Program-made: the position numbers and the translations under genes
Shown: piece after piece, positions 8,836-16,400 of the stretch
How positions within the stretch are numbered: position 1 is the stretch's first letter
Layout: each line of letters begins with the position of its first letter
The notes under the pieces: model-generated
What the model was told of the DNA's origin: nothing
The model's database searches: none
What the model saw: the letters and a program-made list of their open reading frames with translations, nothing else
From: Phycisphaerae bacterium
GTDB lineage: Bacteria; Planctomycetota; Phycisphaerae; Phycisphaerales; UBA1924
DNA length: 64,000 bases
Direction: 5' to 3'
NCBI GenBank assembly: GCA_014192545.1
Contig: BJHL01000002.1
Coordinates: 512,863-576,862 of the forward strand

Positions 8836-9693
8836 CTACACCATCTTGATAACCGCCCGGCGCGTCAGCCACCGCACGGCCAGACTCAACACAAAGAACA
8901 GCGAAATAAGCACCAAAATTCCCGCCCACGCCAGCGTCCGCTGCCCCTGGAAGGGTCCTGTCGCATAGTTATAGATTTGCACCGTCAGCGAAGGAAACGG
9001 CTGGCTGGGATCACGGGTCAAGTACTGCGACGAAAGCGCCGTAAACAGCAGCGGCGCGGTTTCACCAGCAGCCCTGGCAATTGCCAGCAACACACCCGTC
9101 ACAATGCTCCCCGTCGCTGCAGGTAAAACCACCTTCAATATCGTCTGGCTCTTGGTCGCCCCTAGCGCAAGCGATCCCTCGCGATACGACTTGGGCACAA
9201 GCTTGAGCATCTCCTCCGTTGTGCGTGCCACGATGGGAATCATAATGAACGCCAACGCCGCCGCGCCTGCGTAGCCGCTGTTGGTACCCATGGGCACCAC
9301 CAGCAACTCATATCCGAGAATCCCTACAACGATGCTGGGCACACCCGCAAGCACATCCGCAACAAATCGCACCGTCGTAGGCAGAAACTTCTCGCTGCTG
9401 TACTCACTCAGATACACACCCACCAAAATACCTAGCGGCACACCCACCGCCGCGGCCAGCGACACCATTATGAGCGTGCCTTCCAACGCGTGCCGCATGC
9501 CCTTGGGGTTCTGCGGATCAGTGCCGGGCAACTCTGTAAAGAACTGCCACGACAACGCACTGGCACCCTTGCCGAACAAGTAGAACACAACAAGGCACAA
9601 CACAGCCACAATGCCGAACGCGAAGATCGTGCACAGCGCAGCTGCAACAAAGCTGACGATGCGTGTGTACGAGTTGTAAGCCGAACCTGTCAC
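8836..9693 (-). CDS. pstA: Phosphate ABC transporter permease PstA
   Basis: An integral membrane permease subunit of the phosphate importer. About six hydrophobic segments are visible (for example ALCTIFAFGIVAVLCLVVFY and VSLAAAVGVPLGILVGVYL). The permease EAA loop is YREGSLALGATKSQTILKVV, followed by GVLLAIARAAGETAPLLFTA, the standard PstA/PstC block. 285 aa, family size. The start is GTG (9693-9691) with AAAGG six bases upstream. It lies 18 bases after pstC, so the two are co-transcribed and probably translated together to form the permease heterodimer. Confidence 0.94.
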   Translation of the reverse strand: MTGSAYNSYTRIVSFVAAALCTIFAFGIVAVLCLVVFYLFGKGASALSWQFFTELPGTDPQNPKGMRHALEGTLIMVSLAAAVGVPLGILVGVYLSEYSSEKFLPTTVRFVADVLAGVPSIVVGILGYELLVVPMGTNSGYAGAAALAFIMIPIVARTTEEMLKLVPKSYREGSLALGATKSQTILKVVLPAATGSIVTGVLLAIARAAGETAPLLFTALSSQYLTRDPSQPFPSLTVQIYNYATGPFQGQRTLAWAGILVLISLFFVLSLAVRWLTRRAVIKMV

Positions 9694-9711
9694 AGTGTGC
9701 CTTTGTGAATG

Positions 9712-10842
9712 CTACTGCTTCTTACCCACCACGAGCCAGCGTGCGACGATATTGAACGTGAGGCTCATCACCAGCAGAATGAGCGCAACATACATAAGAC
9801 TGGGCCGGTGCAGCTTCTCACCCGGATCATTAAACTCGTTGGCCAGCAAACTCGCCATCGTCTGCCCGGGCGAAAACGGACTCGGGTTGATCGCATTGGC
9901 ATTGCCAATCACCATCGCTACCGCCATCGTCTCACCCGCCGCGCGAGCAAGCCCCAGCATCACAGCACCAAACAGTCCGCTGCGTGCGTACTTGAGCATC
10001 ATCCAACTGCTCTGCCACCATGTCGCCCCAAGCGCCAGACTTCCCTCCACCTGCGTCCGCGGCACCGCCCGCAGCACATCACGCGACACGCTGGTAATGA
10101 TCGGAAGGATCATAATCGCCAGCACCAACCCCGCGCACAACATGCTGCGGCCCACCATCGGAATCTCGCGCTCGCTGGTTTGCCCCGCAATCGTCACCGT
10201 CTCAAAGAACATCCAGCGCAGGCCCGGAACATCCAACAGTAAATCTCGCACGAAAGGCCCGATGTGTGATTGCAAGAACGGCGCGAGCACGAAAAGCCCC
10301 CACACGCCATACGCGATGCTGGGAATGCTCGCCAGAAACTCAATCAAGAAGCCAATTGGCGCAGCAAGCTTGAACTTGGGCGCCAGCCGCACCAAAAACA
10401 ATGCCGACCCCAGCGCGAGCGGCACCGCAAACAGCAGCGCAAGGCTCGACGACACCGCCGTGCCGTACATCGTGGGCAGCGCACCAAACGCCTGCGGAAT
10501 CGTCTCGATGATCTGCTCGCCATCCGCATCAAACTGAATCTTGCCCACTGCGTCGCGCAGCGGCCTCTCCACTTCATTCACCCGCCACTCGCTGGTCACC
10601 AGAAACTTTGCCCCAAAGTGCTCAATCGCTGGCAGCGCACCCTTGAACAGCACCACCACGACCGATGCCAGCAGCACCAGCAGCAACACCGCCGCTCCGC
10701 GCGCCGCCCACGCGAGGGCAAAATCGCCAAATCGCAGCCAAGGATGCGTGCCAGAAAAAGAATCTCCCCGCGGCGCGTCGGCACCGCCGGGAGTTTGGTT
10801 TGGCTTCGGAGGGCGGAGTTGGTTCGCGTCAGCAGTGCTCAC
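9712..10842 (-). CDS. pstC: Phosphate ABC transporter permease PstC
   Basis: Partner permease of PstA. A 40-residue hydrophilic, Pro-rich N-terminus precedes the first membrane segment (AAVLLLVLLASVVVVLFKGA). A periplasmic or loop region (~75-125) includes VTSEWRVNEVERPLRDAVGK. The EAA loop is TQVEGSLALGATWWQSSWMM, then GLARAAGETMAVAMVIGN. 376 aa, a little longer than E. coli PstC because of the N-terminal tail and the loop. Second gene of the pst operon, about 100 bases downstream of pstS. Confidence 0.94.
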   Translation of the reverse strand: MSTADANQLRPPKPNQTPGGADAPRGDSFSGTHPWLRFGDFALAWAARGAAVLLLVLLASVVVVLFKGALPAIEHFGAKFLVTSEWRVNEVERPLRDAVGKIQFDADGEQIIETIPQAFGALPTMYGTAVSSSLALLFAVPLALGSALFLVRLAPKFKLAAPIGFLIEFLASIPSIAYGVWGLFVLAPFLQSHIGPFVRDLLLDVPGLRWMFFETVTIAGQTSEREIPMVGRSMLCAGLVLAIMILPIITSVSRDVLRAVPRTQVEGSLALGATWWQSSWMMLKYARSGLFGAVMLGLARAAGETMAVAMVIGNANAINPSPFSPGQTMASLLANEFNDPGEKLHRPSLMYVALILLVMSLTFNIVARWLVVGKKQ

Positions 10843-10940
10843 ATCTCTTCTTTCGATTCGATAGATGCAATAGAAGCGGCCATCGTACTCAGCCAGTCCG
10901 CAATCGTCTCACGCACCAACGTGAAGCCATCAGCCACTAC

Positions 10941-11993
10941 TTACTGCTTGCTCAGGCTGCTGATTTCCTTGAGTGCCGACGTGCGCACTTCGGCGCTCAA
11001 GGGGGCGTAGTTCATGCTCGCGCTGATCTCTTGCCCATCCGTCAGTGCCCAAGTGAAGAACTTCTTAAGAGCCTCAGCTTCGCCCGCCGTCTTGAGATTG
11101 TTCATGTCGCGATACACGATGATGTATGTGAACGCACTGACGGGATACACGCCGTTGCCATCAAGATTCCACAGATCAGCCGTCAACTTGCCATCCTTCA
11201 TCAGGGGCAGCGCAGCCGCCGTGGCCGCACCGATGCTGTTGGGACCGGCGGTCACAAATTCGCCAGCCTTGTTCTGCACCGCTCCTGCGTTCATTTTGTT
11301 GGCGTGAGCGTACACCGCTTCGATGTAACCAATGGATCCAATGGTTTGCTGCACCACCGCCGCGACACCTTCGTTGCCCTTGCCGCCTTGACCCAGGGGC
11401 CACTGCACGCTCTTGCCCGCGCCAATGCTGCCCTTGTAGTCGTCGCTCTGCGTCGCCAGATAGCTGGTCCACACATACGTCGTGCCGCTGCTGTCGGTGC
11501 GATACGCAGGCGTGATCGCCAGATCGGGCAACTTGACATCCTTATTGATGGCAACCAGAGCCGGATCATTCCACTTGGTGATCTTGCCCATGAAAATCTT
11601 CGCGAGCACTTCACCCGTGAAGTTCACCGCCCCCTTCACGTCCGGCAGGTTGTACGCCGGCACCACGCCGCCCGCCGTCGCAGGAAACTCCAGCACGTTC
11701 GCGGCATCACCCATCTTCTCCAACTCTTTCTTCGACAGCGGCGCATCGCTGGCCCCGAAGGCCACGGTCTTGTCCGTGATCGCCTTAATACCGCCCCCGG
11801 AACCAATCGACTGATAGCTCACCTTGATGCTCGGCTCGATCTTATTGAATTCCGCAACCCAGCGTTCATACAGCGGAGCCGGGAACGTCGCACCCGCGCC
11901 TTGCAGCCGCGTTTCTTCCGCAGCCTTGGCCGCGTCCGAAACAATCATCACCATCGCCACGCCCACGAGCACCAAAGCCAGAAGACGGTTCAT
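10941..11993 (-). CDS. pstS: Phosphate ABC transporter substrate-binding protein PstS
   Basis: A periplasmic phosphate-binding protein. Signal peptide MNRLLALVLVGVAMVMIVSDAAKA with cleavage near AKA-AEET. Family blocks: LQGAGATFPAPLYERW, SIGSGGGIKAI, FGASDAPLSKKEL, then DSSGTTYVWTSYL. Phosphate ligands come from the GAGATF, GSG and SDAP-type loops. 350 aa. The start was chosen at 11993 because it gives a clean signal peptide and has AAGGAA seven bases upstream; the open frame continues further into the repeat-rich intergenic block without similarity. First gene of the operon, so its promoter should lie between 11994 and about 12130. No clear Pho box could be recognised. Confidence 0.95.
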   Translation of the reverse strand: MNRLLALVLVGVAMVMIVSDAAKAAEETRLQGAGATFPAPLYERWVAEFNKIEPSIKVSYQSIGSGGGIKAITDKTVAFGASDAPLSKKELEKMGDAANVLEFPATAGGVVPAYNLPDVKGAVNFTGEVLAKIFMGKITKWNDPALVAINKDVKLPDLAITPAYRTDSSGTTYVWTSYLATQSDDYKGSIGAGKSVQWPLGQGGKGNEGVAAVVQQTIGSIGYIEAVYAHANKMNAGAVQNKAGEFVTAGPNSIGAATAAALPLMKDGKLTADLWNLDGNGVYPVSAFTYIIVYRDMNNLKTAGEAEALKKFFTWALTDGQEISASMNYAPLSAEVRTSALKEISSLSKQ

Positions 11994-12201
11994 TGAGAGA
12001 TTCCTTATCGTGCTGACCAACCCCGCCGCCGCCGACTTCCGAAAGCCGAACATCGCCGCGACCATCGGCCCGCGCAACAGTGTAGAGGATTGCCCAGCCG
12101 CCCCCCGTTGTCGCGTTGCGATAGCGCGAAGATTGTGTGAAGGGGGACATAGGCATTGGGGACTGGGCATTGGTGAAAACCAGCGCAACCCCAACCCGTG
12201 C

Positions 12202-12229
12202 CACCGACCGTGGCTTTGCACGGTCGGTG
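12202..12229. repeat. CACCGACCG hairpin, copy 1
   Basis: Perfect 11-bp stem CACCGACCGTG / CACGGTCGGTG with a six-base loop (GCTTTG). Copy 1 of three related hairpins in this block; the flank GTGC...GCGAAC is shared with copy 3 in inverted orientation. Confidence 0.8.
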
Positions 12230-12249
12230 CGAACCGCCCGCGACCTCCC

Positions 12250-12356
12250 GGCATTCGGCATTCGTGATTCGGCATTCGTCGCAAGCGTGGTCCGTGCGCG
12301 GCTGGGCCACGCAAGCCTGCGCCAGCACGCATGCCGAATCACGAATGCCGAATGCC
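12250..12356. repeat. Inverted repeat pair of the GCATTCGGCATTCG type
   Basis: Left arm 12250-12277 and right arm 12329-12356 are reverse complements over 28 bases with two differences. Each arm is itself built from the short direct repeat CGGCATTCG. The loop of ~50 bases contains a further short inverted match (GCAAGCGTGG against CCACGCAAGC is only partial). No coding potential. Confidence 0.7.
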
Positions 12357-12387
12357 TGGGTTGCTCGCCTCGCTTGCCAGATGGGGG

Positions 12388-12422
12388 TGCCGGGGGAAGG
12401 GCGACTGAGCCCTTCCCCGGCA
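12388..12422. repeat. GC-rich hairpin
   Basis: Stem TGCCGGGGGAAGGGC / GCCCTTCCCCGGCA, 14 pairs with one bulged G, loop GACTGA. Very stable on paper, but there is no T-run on either side, so it is not a standard intrinsic terminator. Confidence 0.75.
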
Positions 12423-12444
12423 TCAGCATCCAAACTGTGTTCCG

Positions 12445-12474
12445 CACCGACCGCTGCAGAGCCAGCGGTCGGTG
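12445..12474. repeat. CACCGACCG hairpin, copy 2
   Basis: Perfect 12-bp stem CACCGACCGCTG / CAGCGGTCGGTG, loop CAGAGC. Middle copy of three; followed by GGCAC as in copy 3. Confidence 0.8.
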
Positions 12475-12480
12475 GCACAG

Positions 12481-12605
12481 GGGTGGCATTTGGTGGATTG
12501 GGTGTTGCATCGCGTGGATCAGGTGTCGCAACACATGGACCAGTCGTCGCATCGCGTGGACGAGATGCCACATCGCGCGGATCAGGCGTGACATCGCATG
12601 GACCA
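12481..12605. repeat. 21-bp imperfect tandem repeat, five to six units
   Basis: Units begin at 12501, 12522, 12543, 12564 and 12585, with a weaker unit from ~12481. The consensus is close to GGTGTCGCATCGCGTGGATCA. The period divides by three, so every frame shows a false 7-residue peptide repeat. There is no start or ribosome site to suggest a real gene. The units are contiguous with no spacers, so this is not CRISPR. Confidence 0.8.
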
Positions 12606-12647
12606 AATGTTGCCCCAACCACCATCAATCACGCGCACCACGGCTCG

Positions 12648-12675
12648 CACCGACCGCTCAAAGCAGCGGTCGGTG
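12648..12675. repeat. CACCGACCG hairpin, copy 3
   Basis: Perfect 11-bp stem CACCGACCGCT / AGCGGTCGGTG, loop CAAAGC. With its flanks it mirrors copy 1 and so forms part of the terminal inverted repeat of the 575-bp element. Confidence 0.8.
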
Positions 12676-12786
12676 GCACGGGTGCATGCGTGCTTGCGTC
12701 GTCACCAGTGCCCAGTCCCCAATGCCTCTGCCTTTCCTTCGCGTCCTTTGCGTCTTTGCGGTGATCTCATCCCGGTACTATCTGTC

Positions 12787-13827
12787 ATGCGAGCAGTTGT
12801 TCTTCTTCGTCGCGGTACGCCGGTTGCGGGCAATGTTGCGTTTGATGCGGGCTGGCCGGAGGTTGGTGAGCCTGCGGCGGGGCAGGTGCAGGTCAGGGCT
12901 TTGGCGAGTGCGTTTAATCACATGGATTTGTGGGTCGGGCGCGGGTTGCCGGGTATCGATGGGTATCCGCGCATTACGGGGTGTGATGCGTGCGGGGTTG
13001 TGGAGAAGGTGGGTAGCGGCGTGGATGGCGGGTGGATTGGTAAGCGCGTGATGGTGAATGCCGCGTGCGTGGTGGGCGAGCGCGCTCTTCCGGCGGACCC
13101 GAGCAATGCTTCGCTGGCACCCAACTACGAATTGATTGGTGAGCACCATGATGGGATGTTTCGCGAGCGGTTTCTTGTGCCGGTGGGCAACTGCGCGGTG
13201 GTGAACGATGCTCAGGACGCGAGCGAGGCGGCGGCGTTTGGGTTGTGCAGCTTGACTGCATATAGCGGGCTCGTGACCAAGGCGCGGCTGCGGCCTGGGC
13301 AGCGGGTTTTGATTACGGGTATCGGCGGCGGGGTTGCGACTAGTGCGCTGGCCATTGCGAAATGGATGGGCTGCCCCACTGCGGTGACGAGCAGGCACCA
13401 GTGGAAGCTGGACAAGGCCAAACAACTGGGGGCGGACCTGTGTGTTTTGGATGATGGCGGCGATTGGAGCAAGCAGATTCGCGCGTGGAGCGAGAAACGC
13501 GGCGTGGATGTGTGCTACGACAGCACGGGCAAGGCGACGCACTTGGCGTGCGTGAAGAGTCTGGCACGCGGCGGGGCGTATGTGAGTCCGGGCGCGACCA
13601 CTGGCGGTGATGCTGTGACGGACCTGACGCGTTTGTTCTGGAACCAGCTTCGCGTTGTGGGAACCACGATGGGCAGCAACGATGAGTTTCGTGAAGTTGC
13701 GGCGTTGTATCGTGCGGGGCACTTGAAGCCGGTGATTGATACCGTGTTCAAGGCCGAAGATTGCGTGGCGGCGTACACGCGGCTGGAAGCAGGCGAGCAA
13801 TTTGGCAAGATTGTGCTCACGTGGTGA
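12787..13827 (+). CDS. MDR-superfamily (zinc-type alcohol dehydrogenase-like) NAD(P)-dependent oxidoreductase
   Basis: A medium-chain dehydrogenase/reductase. The N-terminal GroES-like domain (ASAFNHMDLWVGRG, ITGCDACGVVEKVG) is followed by the nucleotide-binding domain (GQRVLITGIGGGVATSALAIA) and the closing strand QFGKIVLTW. The catalytic zinc Cys is replaced by Asn in FNHMDL, and the lobe that normally holds four structural-zinc cysteines (~95-125, ACVVGERALPADPSNASLAP) has only one Cys. This argues for a zinc-free, quinone-oxidoreductase-like or enoyl-reductase-like enzyme. 346 aa, start ATG 12787. Its last 11 bases overlap the end of the convergent TPR gene. Substrate unknown. Confidence 0.8.
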   Translation: MRAVVLLRRGTPVAGNVAFDAGWPEVGEPAAGQVQVRALASAFNHMDLWVGRGLPGIDGYPRITGCDACGVVEKVGSGVDGGWIGKRVMVNAACVVGERALPADPSNASLAPNYELIGEHHDGMFRERFLVPVGNCAVVNDAQDASEAAAFGLCSLTAYSGLVTKARLRPGQRVLITGIGGGVATSALAIAKWMGCPTAVTSRHQWKLDKAKQLGADLCVLDDGGDWSKQIRAWSEKRGVDVCYDSTGKATHLACVKSLARGGAYVSPGATTGGDAVTDLTRLFWNQLRVVGTTMGSNDEFREVAALYRAGHLKPVIDTVFKAEDCVAAYTRLEAGEQFGKIVLTW

Positions 13828-14512
13828 GACTGGCGAGCACGCGATCAAGCTTCGCGCGGCATTCGGCGGCCCAGGTGTGCTTGCCTGCTCGCTGCAAGAG
13901 GGGGATTGCGCGTTGCCAGTAGTCGATGGCTGCGGAGCGATTGCCTTGCGCGAGGCAGACATCGCCCAGGTTGGCGAGTTTGGTGGCGATGTGGGCGGGC
14001 TCGCCGGTTTGCTCGGCGAATCGCAGGGCTTCGAGGTAAGTGTCGTGGGCGAGTTGCCAGTGGTGGCGAGCTTCGTGGACTTGGGCGAGCGTGCCGAGAT
14101 TGCGCGAGATGGCGAGGGCATCGGCTGAATGCTCGTCGATGGCGCAGGCTTGGGTTGCGGCGGTGAAGGCGGCGTCGGTGTTGCTCAGCGCGAGGTGTAC
14201 GAGGGCGAGGTTGGCCAGTGCGCGGGCGTGTTGGTGGGCGTCGTTGAGTTGTTTGCAGTGCTCGATGCGTGCGTTGGCGACGCGGAGGGCATCGGCGTGC
14301 ATGCCGGAGCGGAAGTAGAACTGGAAGGCGAGGAAGAGGACGGCGATGCTGGGGGATTGCGACTCGGCTTGCGCGAGTAAGTTGGCGGCGGAGTTTGAGT
14401 CGCCCGCGTTGGCGCAGTTGGCGGCTTGGATGGCGAGTTGTGCCACGGACGAAGGTGGCTCTTGCATGACGGCGGCGAGGGTTTCTGCATCGATGATGAG
14501 CTGCGTTGCCAT
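13817..14512 (-). CDS. TPR-repeat protein
   Basis: A 231-aa all-helical protein with no signal peptide. At least four tetratricopeptide-like units are visible from ~residue 55: HADALRVANARIEHCKQLND, HARALANLALVHLALSNTDA, SRNLGTLAQVHEARHHWQLA, and TKLANLGDVCLAQGNRSAA. The final unit pattern (AIDYWQRAIPLLQRAG) is canonical. TPRs bind partner proteins; no catalytic domain is present and no partner is evident from context. The start MATQLIIDAETL at 14512 was preferred over a longer in-frame ATG at 14551, which adds a Cys/Arg-rich lead. Confidence 0.75.
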   Translation of the reverse strand: MATQLIIDAETLAAVMQEPPSSVAQLAIQAANCANAGDSNSAANLLAQAESQSPSIAVLFLAFQFYFRSGMHADALRVANARIEHCKQLNDAHQHARALANLALVHLALSNTDAAFTAATQACAIDEHSADALAISRNLGTLAQVHEARHHWQLAHDTYLEALRFAEQTGEPAHIATKLANLGDVCLAQGNRSAAIDYWQRAIPLLQRAGKHTWAAECRAKLDRVLASLTT

Positions 14513-14593
14513 CGACTTGCCTCCGCACGTTTGACGACTGCGACGCAGCATAGCGTCGCCCAGCGAGCAGGCCCGACACGACTAAACTATCGC

Positions 14594-15343
14594 ATGCACA
14601 ACGACACCAAAGGACGGGTGTTGATCTTGAGTGACGGCGGATTGCCGGGCTTGATTGCCGCGTTGTACGCGCGAGAAGCGTGCGCGATGGGGGCTGGCGG
14701 CAAGACGCCTGAGCAACTTGCGGCGTGGCTGCGCGAGAGCGTGTTGCTGTTGCCGTTTGGGTTGTCAACGCAGAGCAGGTTGCCGCAGTCGCGCGCGGTT
14801 GCGACGCAGGCGGGCACGCTGGGGCTGGGGTTGCTGGGTGAAGAGATCAAGCCGCTGCTGACGGTGGCGGCGCATGCGGATGATGATGAGCGTGAGGGGA
14901 TGGAACTGCTGGGGGTTTTGCTGCTTGCGGCACGTTTGCAGTGCACGCGCGTGGTGTGGCCTGTGCATGCGGGCGGGCATGATGCGGTGGACATTGATCG
15001 GCTGTCGCAGATTGCGGATCGCGGGCTGGTTGCGAGCAAGTTTGCGAGCATTTGCAGCAGCGCGAGCACGGCTGTGGGCTTGCATGTGGATACGCCGTTT
15101 GCGGACTTGACGGATCGGCAGTTGGCGGACATGGCGATAGATATTGATGCGCCGGTGGATGCGTGCTGGTGGTGGAGGGCGACTGACAAAGCAAGTGACA
15201 AGAGCAGCGAGGAGCAACGCGAGAAAACTCGCTGGGTGAAGTCGCTGCTTGCGATGGGGTGGAAGAGTGGGAGTATCGAACTTGTTGGGGCGGGAACCGG
15301 CGTTGGACTAGGTGGCGGGCTGAGCGTGGGCTCGAAGGGGTAA
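14594..15343 (+). CDS. Hypothetical protein, possible degenerate QueC-like PP-loop domain
   Basis: 249 aa, function not known. The layout recalls 7-cyano-7-deazaguanine synthase. It opens with VLILSDGGLPGLIAALYARE, in the place of the ATP-binding SGGxDS loop but with SDGGLPG (13-19). A central VVWPVHAGGHDAVDIDRLSQ sits where QueC has its purine-site block. Near the end comes DTPFADLTDRQLADMAIDID followed by Trp residues, like the QueC segment before its zinc site. No four-Cys zinc site is present and the nucleotide loop is altered, so enzymatic activity is doubtful. Low-complexity Gly-rich C-terminus. Followed two bases later by a small membrane protein gene. The resemblance is inferred from pattern only. 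Confidence 0.5.
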   Translation: MHNDTKGRVLILSDGGLPGLIAALYAREACAMGAGGKTPEQLAAWLRESVLLLPFGLSTQSRLPQSRAVATQAGTLGLGLLGEEIKPLLTVAAHADDDEREGMELLGVLLLAARLQCTRVVWPVHAGGHDAVDIDRLSQIADRGLVASKFASICSSASTAVGLHVDTPFADLTDRQLADMAIDIDAPVDACWWWRATDKASDKSSEEQREKTRWVKSLLAMGWKSGSIELVGAGTGVGLGGGLSVGSKG

Positions 15344-15345
15344 GC

Positions 15346-15690
15346 ATGCCTTTTGAGACGATCAAACCGGTCAAGCAACCACGCAAGCGGAGCATGATAA
15401 CGATGGTGGGTTTGTTGTTGGTTGTGATTGGGACGCCTTTGGCTGTGTGGGGGATATATCACGCGTTGGCACCTTTGTTTGAGACGTATGCCAATGCACT
15501 CAATGATCCGCTGGGCGACAAGATGCCCGAGGATGGAAAGGCACTCTCCCAACAGATGACGGTTCATCTGCCGATCGGTATTTTGGGTGGGGCAATGGCG
15601 ACGGTGGGCTCGTCGATGTTGACATTCGCAATTGGAAGGCGGTTGTTTTCGCGCATGCGGGGGAAGGCGTTAGGCGGAAGTGTGAATTGA
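15346..15690 (+). CDS. Small two-span membrane protein
   Basis: 114 aa starting at the ATG two bases after the upstream stop, so translation is probably coupled. Basic N-terminus (KPVKQPRKRS), one membrane segment at ~17-38 (ITMVGLLLVVIGTPLAVWGI), a ~35-residue hydrophilic loop, a second segment at ~75-95 (IGILGGAMATVGSSMLTFAI), and a basic tail. No known family recognised. Confidence 0.6.
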   Translation: MPFETIKPVKQPRKRSMITMVGLLLVVIGTPLAVWGIYHALAPLFETYANALNDPLGDKMPEDGKALSQQMTVHLPIGILGGAMATVGSSMLTFAIGRRLFSRMRGKALGGSVN

Positions 15691-15739
15691 GAACACCGGG
15701 CGCGGAGAGCAGAGAAAGCGGTCGCTATAGTTTTCGCAT

Positions 15740-16399
15740 ATGCCACTGACCCGCGAACAACTGGCGCAGCGCGCCGCACTGGAACTCAAAGACGGCTACA
15801 TCGTGAACCTGGGCATCGGAATTCCGACGCTGGTGGCGAATTACGTGCCCAAGGGAATGGACGTGTGGCTGCAGAGCGAGAATGGGCTGCTGGGCATTGG
15901 GCCGTTCCCGCGCGAGCATGAGGTTGATGCGGACCTCATCAACGCGGGCAAGCAGACGGTGACGGCGCGGGCGGGGGCGAGCTTTTTCAGCAGCAGCGAC
16001 AGCTTTGCGATGATTCGCGGCGGGCACATTGACTTGTGCATCTTGGGCGCGATGCAGGTGAGCCAAGAGGGTGACTTGGCGAACTGGATGATTCCTGGCA
16101 AGATGGTGAAGGGCATGGGCGGGGCGATGGACTTGGTGGCTGGTGTGCGGCGTGTGGTGGTGGTGATGGAGCACACGGCGAAGGGGACGGCGAAGCTGGT
16201 GAAGCAGTGCAGCCTGCCGCTGACGGGCAAGGGCGTGGTGGACATGGTGATTACTGAGTTGTGCGTGCTGGAGATGGACGCGAGCAAGCGGCGGTTTGTG
16301 CTGCGTGAGGTTGCGCCGGGCGTGAGTGTGGATGATGTGAAGCGGCAGACGGAGGCGGAGATTGTGATTGCGGGGGACGTGAAGACGATTGGGATGTGA
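15740..16399 (+). CDS. 3-oxoacid CoA-transferase, subunit B
   Basis: The catalytic beta subunit of a succinyl-CoA:3-ketoacid or acetate/acetoacetate CoA-transferase. Motifs: LGIGIPT near the N-terminus, the catalytic Glu47 in [45 protein letters not shown]. 219 aa, full family length. The family works as an AB heterodimer, and subunit A is normally the adjacent upstream gene. Here the upstream gene is an unrelated membrane protein and the downstream gene is also unrelated, so the A subunit must be elsewhere. Role inferred: ketone-body or acetoacetate activation. Confidence 0.9.
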   Translation: MPLTREQLAQRAALELKDGYIVNLGIGIPTLVANYVPKGMDVWLQSENGLLGIGPFPREHEVDADLINAGKQTVTARAGASFFSSSDSFAMIRGGHIDLCILGAMQVSQEGDLANWMIPGKMVKGMGGAMDLVAGVRRVVVVMEHTAKGTAKLVKQCSLPLTGKGVVDMVITELCVLEMDASKRRFVLREVAPGVSVDDVKRQTEAEIVIAGDVKTIGM

Positions 16400-16400
16400 T

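Larger units (their letters stand above)
12152..12726. repeat. 575-bp element bounded by long imperfect inverted repeats
   Basis: The left end (12152-12176) and the right end (12702-12726) are inverted copies differing at one base over 25; their shared core is GGCATTGGGGACTGGGCA. Inside each end, after ~20 diverged bases, a second identical block ACCCGTGCCACCGACCG (17 bases, from 12194) is repeated inverted at the other end, where it forms one side of a hairpin. Total arm length is about 60-80 bases. No transposase and no flanking target duplication were seen. It could be a non-autonomous mobile element or a composite of dispersed intergenic repeats. Confidence 0.6.
11994..12786. other. 793-base gene-free block between divergent pstS and the MDR oxidoreductase gene
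   Basis: This block separates pstS (minus) from the oxidoreductase (plus). The first ~150 bases are ordinary upstream sequence with the pstS ribosome site. From 12152 to 12726 it is made almost entirely of inverted repeats, hairpins and a short tandem repeat, listed separately. The last 60 bases hold a pyrimidine-rich stretch (CCTTCGCGTCCTTTGCGTC) of a kind that recurs between genes in many environmental genomes. Open frames crossing the block on both strands are low-complexity and have no plausible product. Confidence 0.75.

Noticed and set aside
10665-11996. A 443-codon plus-strand open frame opposite pstC and pstS
   Set aside because: PstC and PstS are unmistakable on the other strand; the plus frame has Arg/His-rich random-like content.
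12388-12422. GC hairpin as an intrinsic terminator
   Set aside because: No T-run on either strand and no gene ending nearby to need it.
12481-12605. Possible CRISPR array
   Set aside because: Units are contiguous with no spacers, degenerate between copies, and there are no cas genes in the window.
11994-12786. Replication origin at the apparent skew change
   Set aside because: No dnaA, dnaN or gyrase genes nearby, no cluster of TTATCCACA-like boxes was found, and the skew appears to reverse again about 20-25 kb later. Kept only as a compositional observation.
12137-13051. Open frames crossing the repeat block and running into the oxidoreductase gene
   Set aside because: They translate hairpins and tandem repeats, lack a ribosome site, and the apparent 7-residue peptide repeat arises only because the DNA period is 21.
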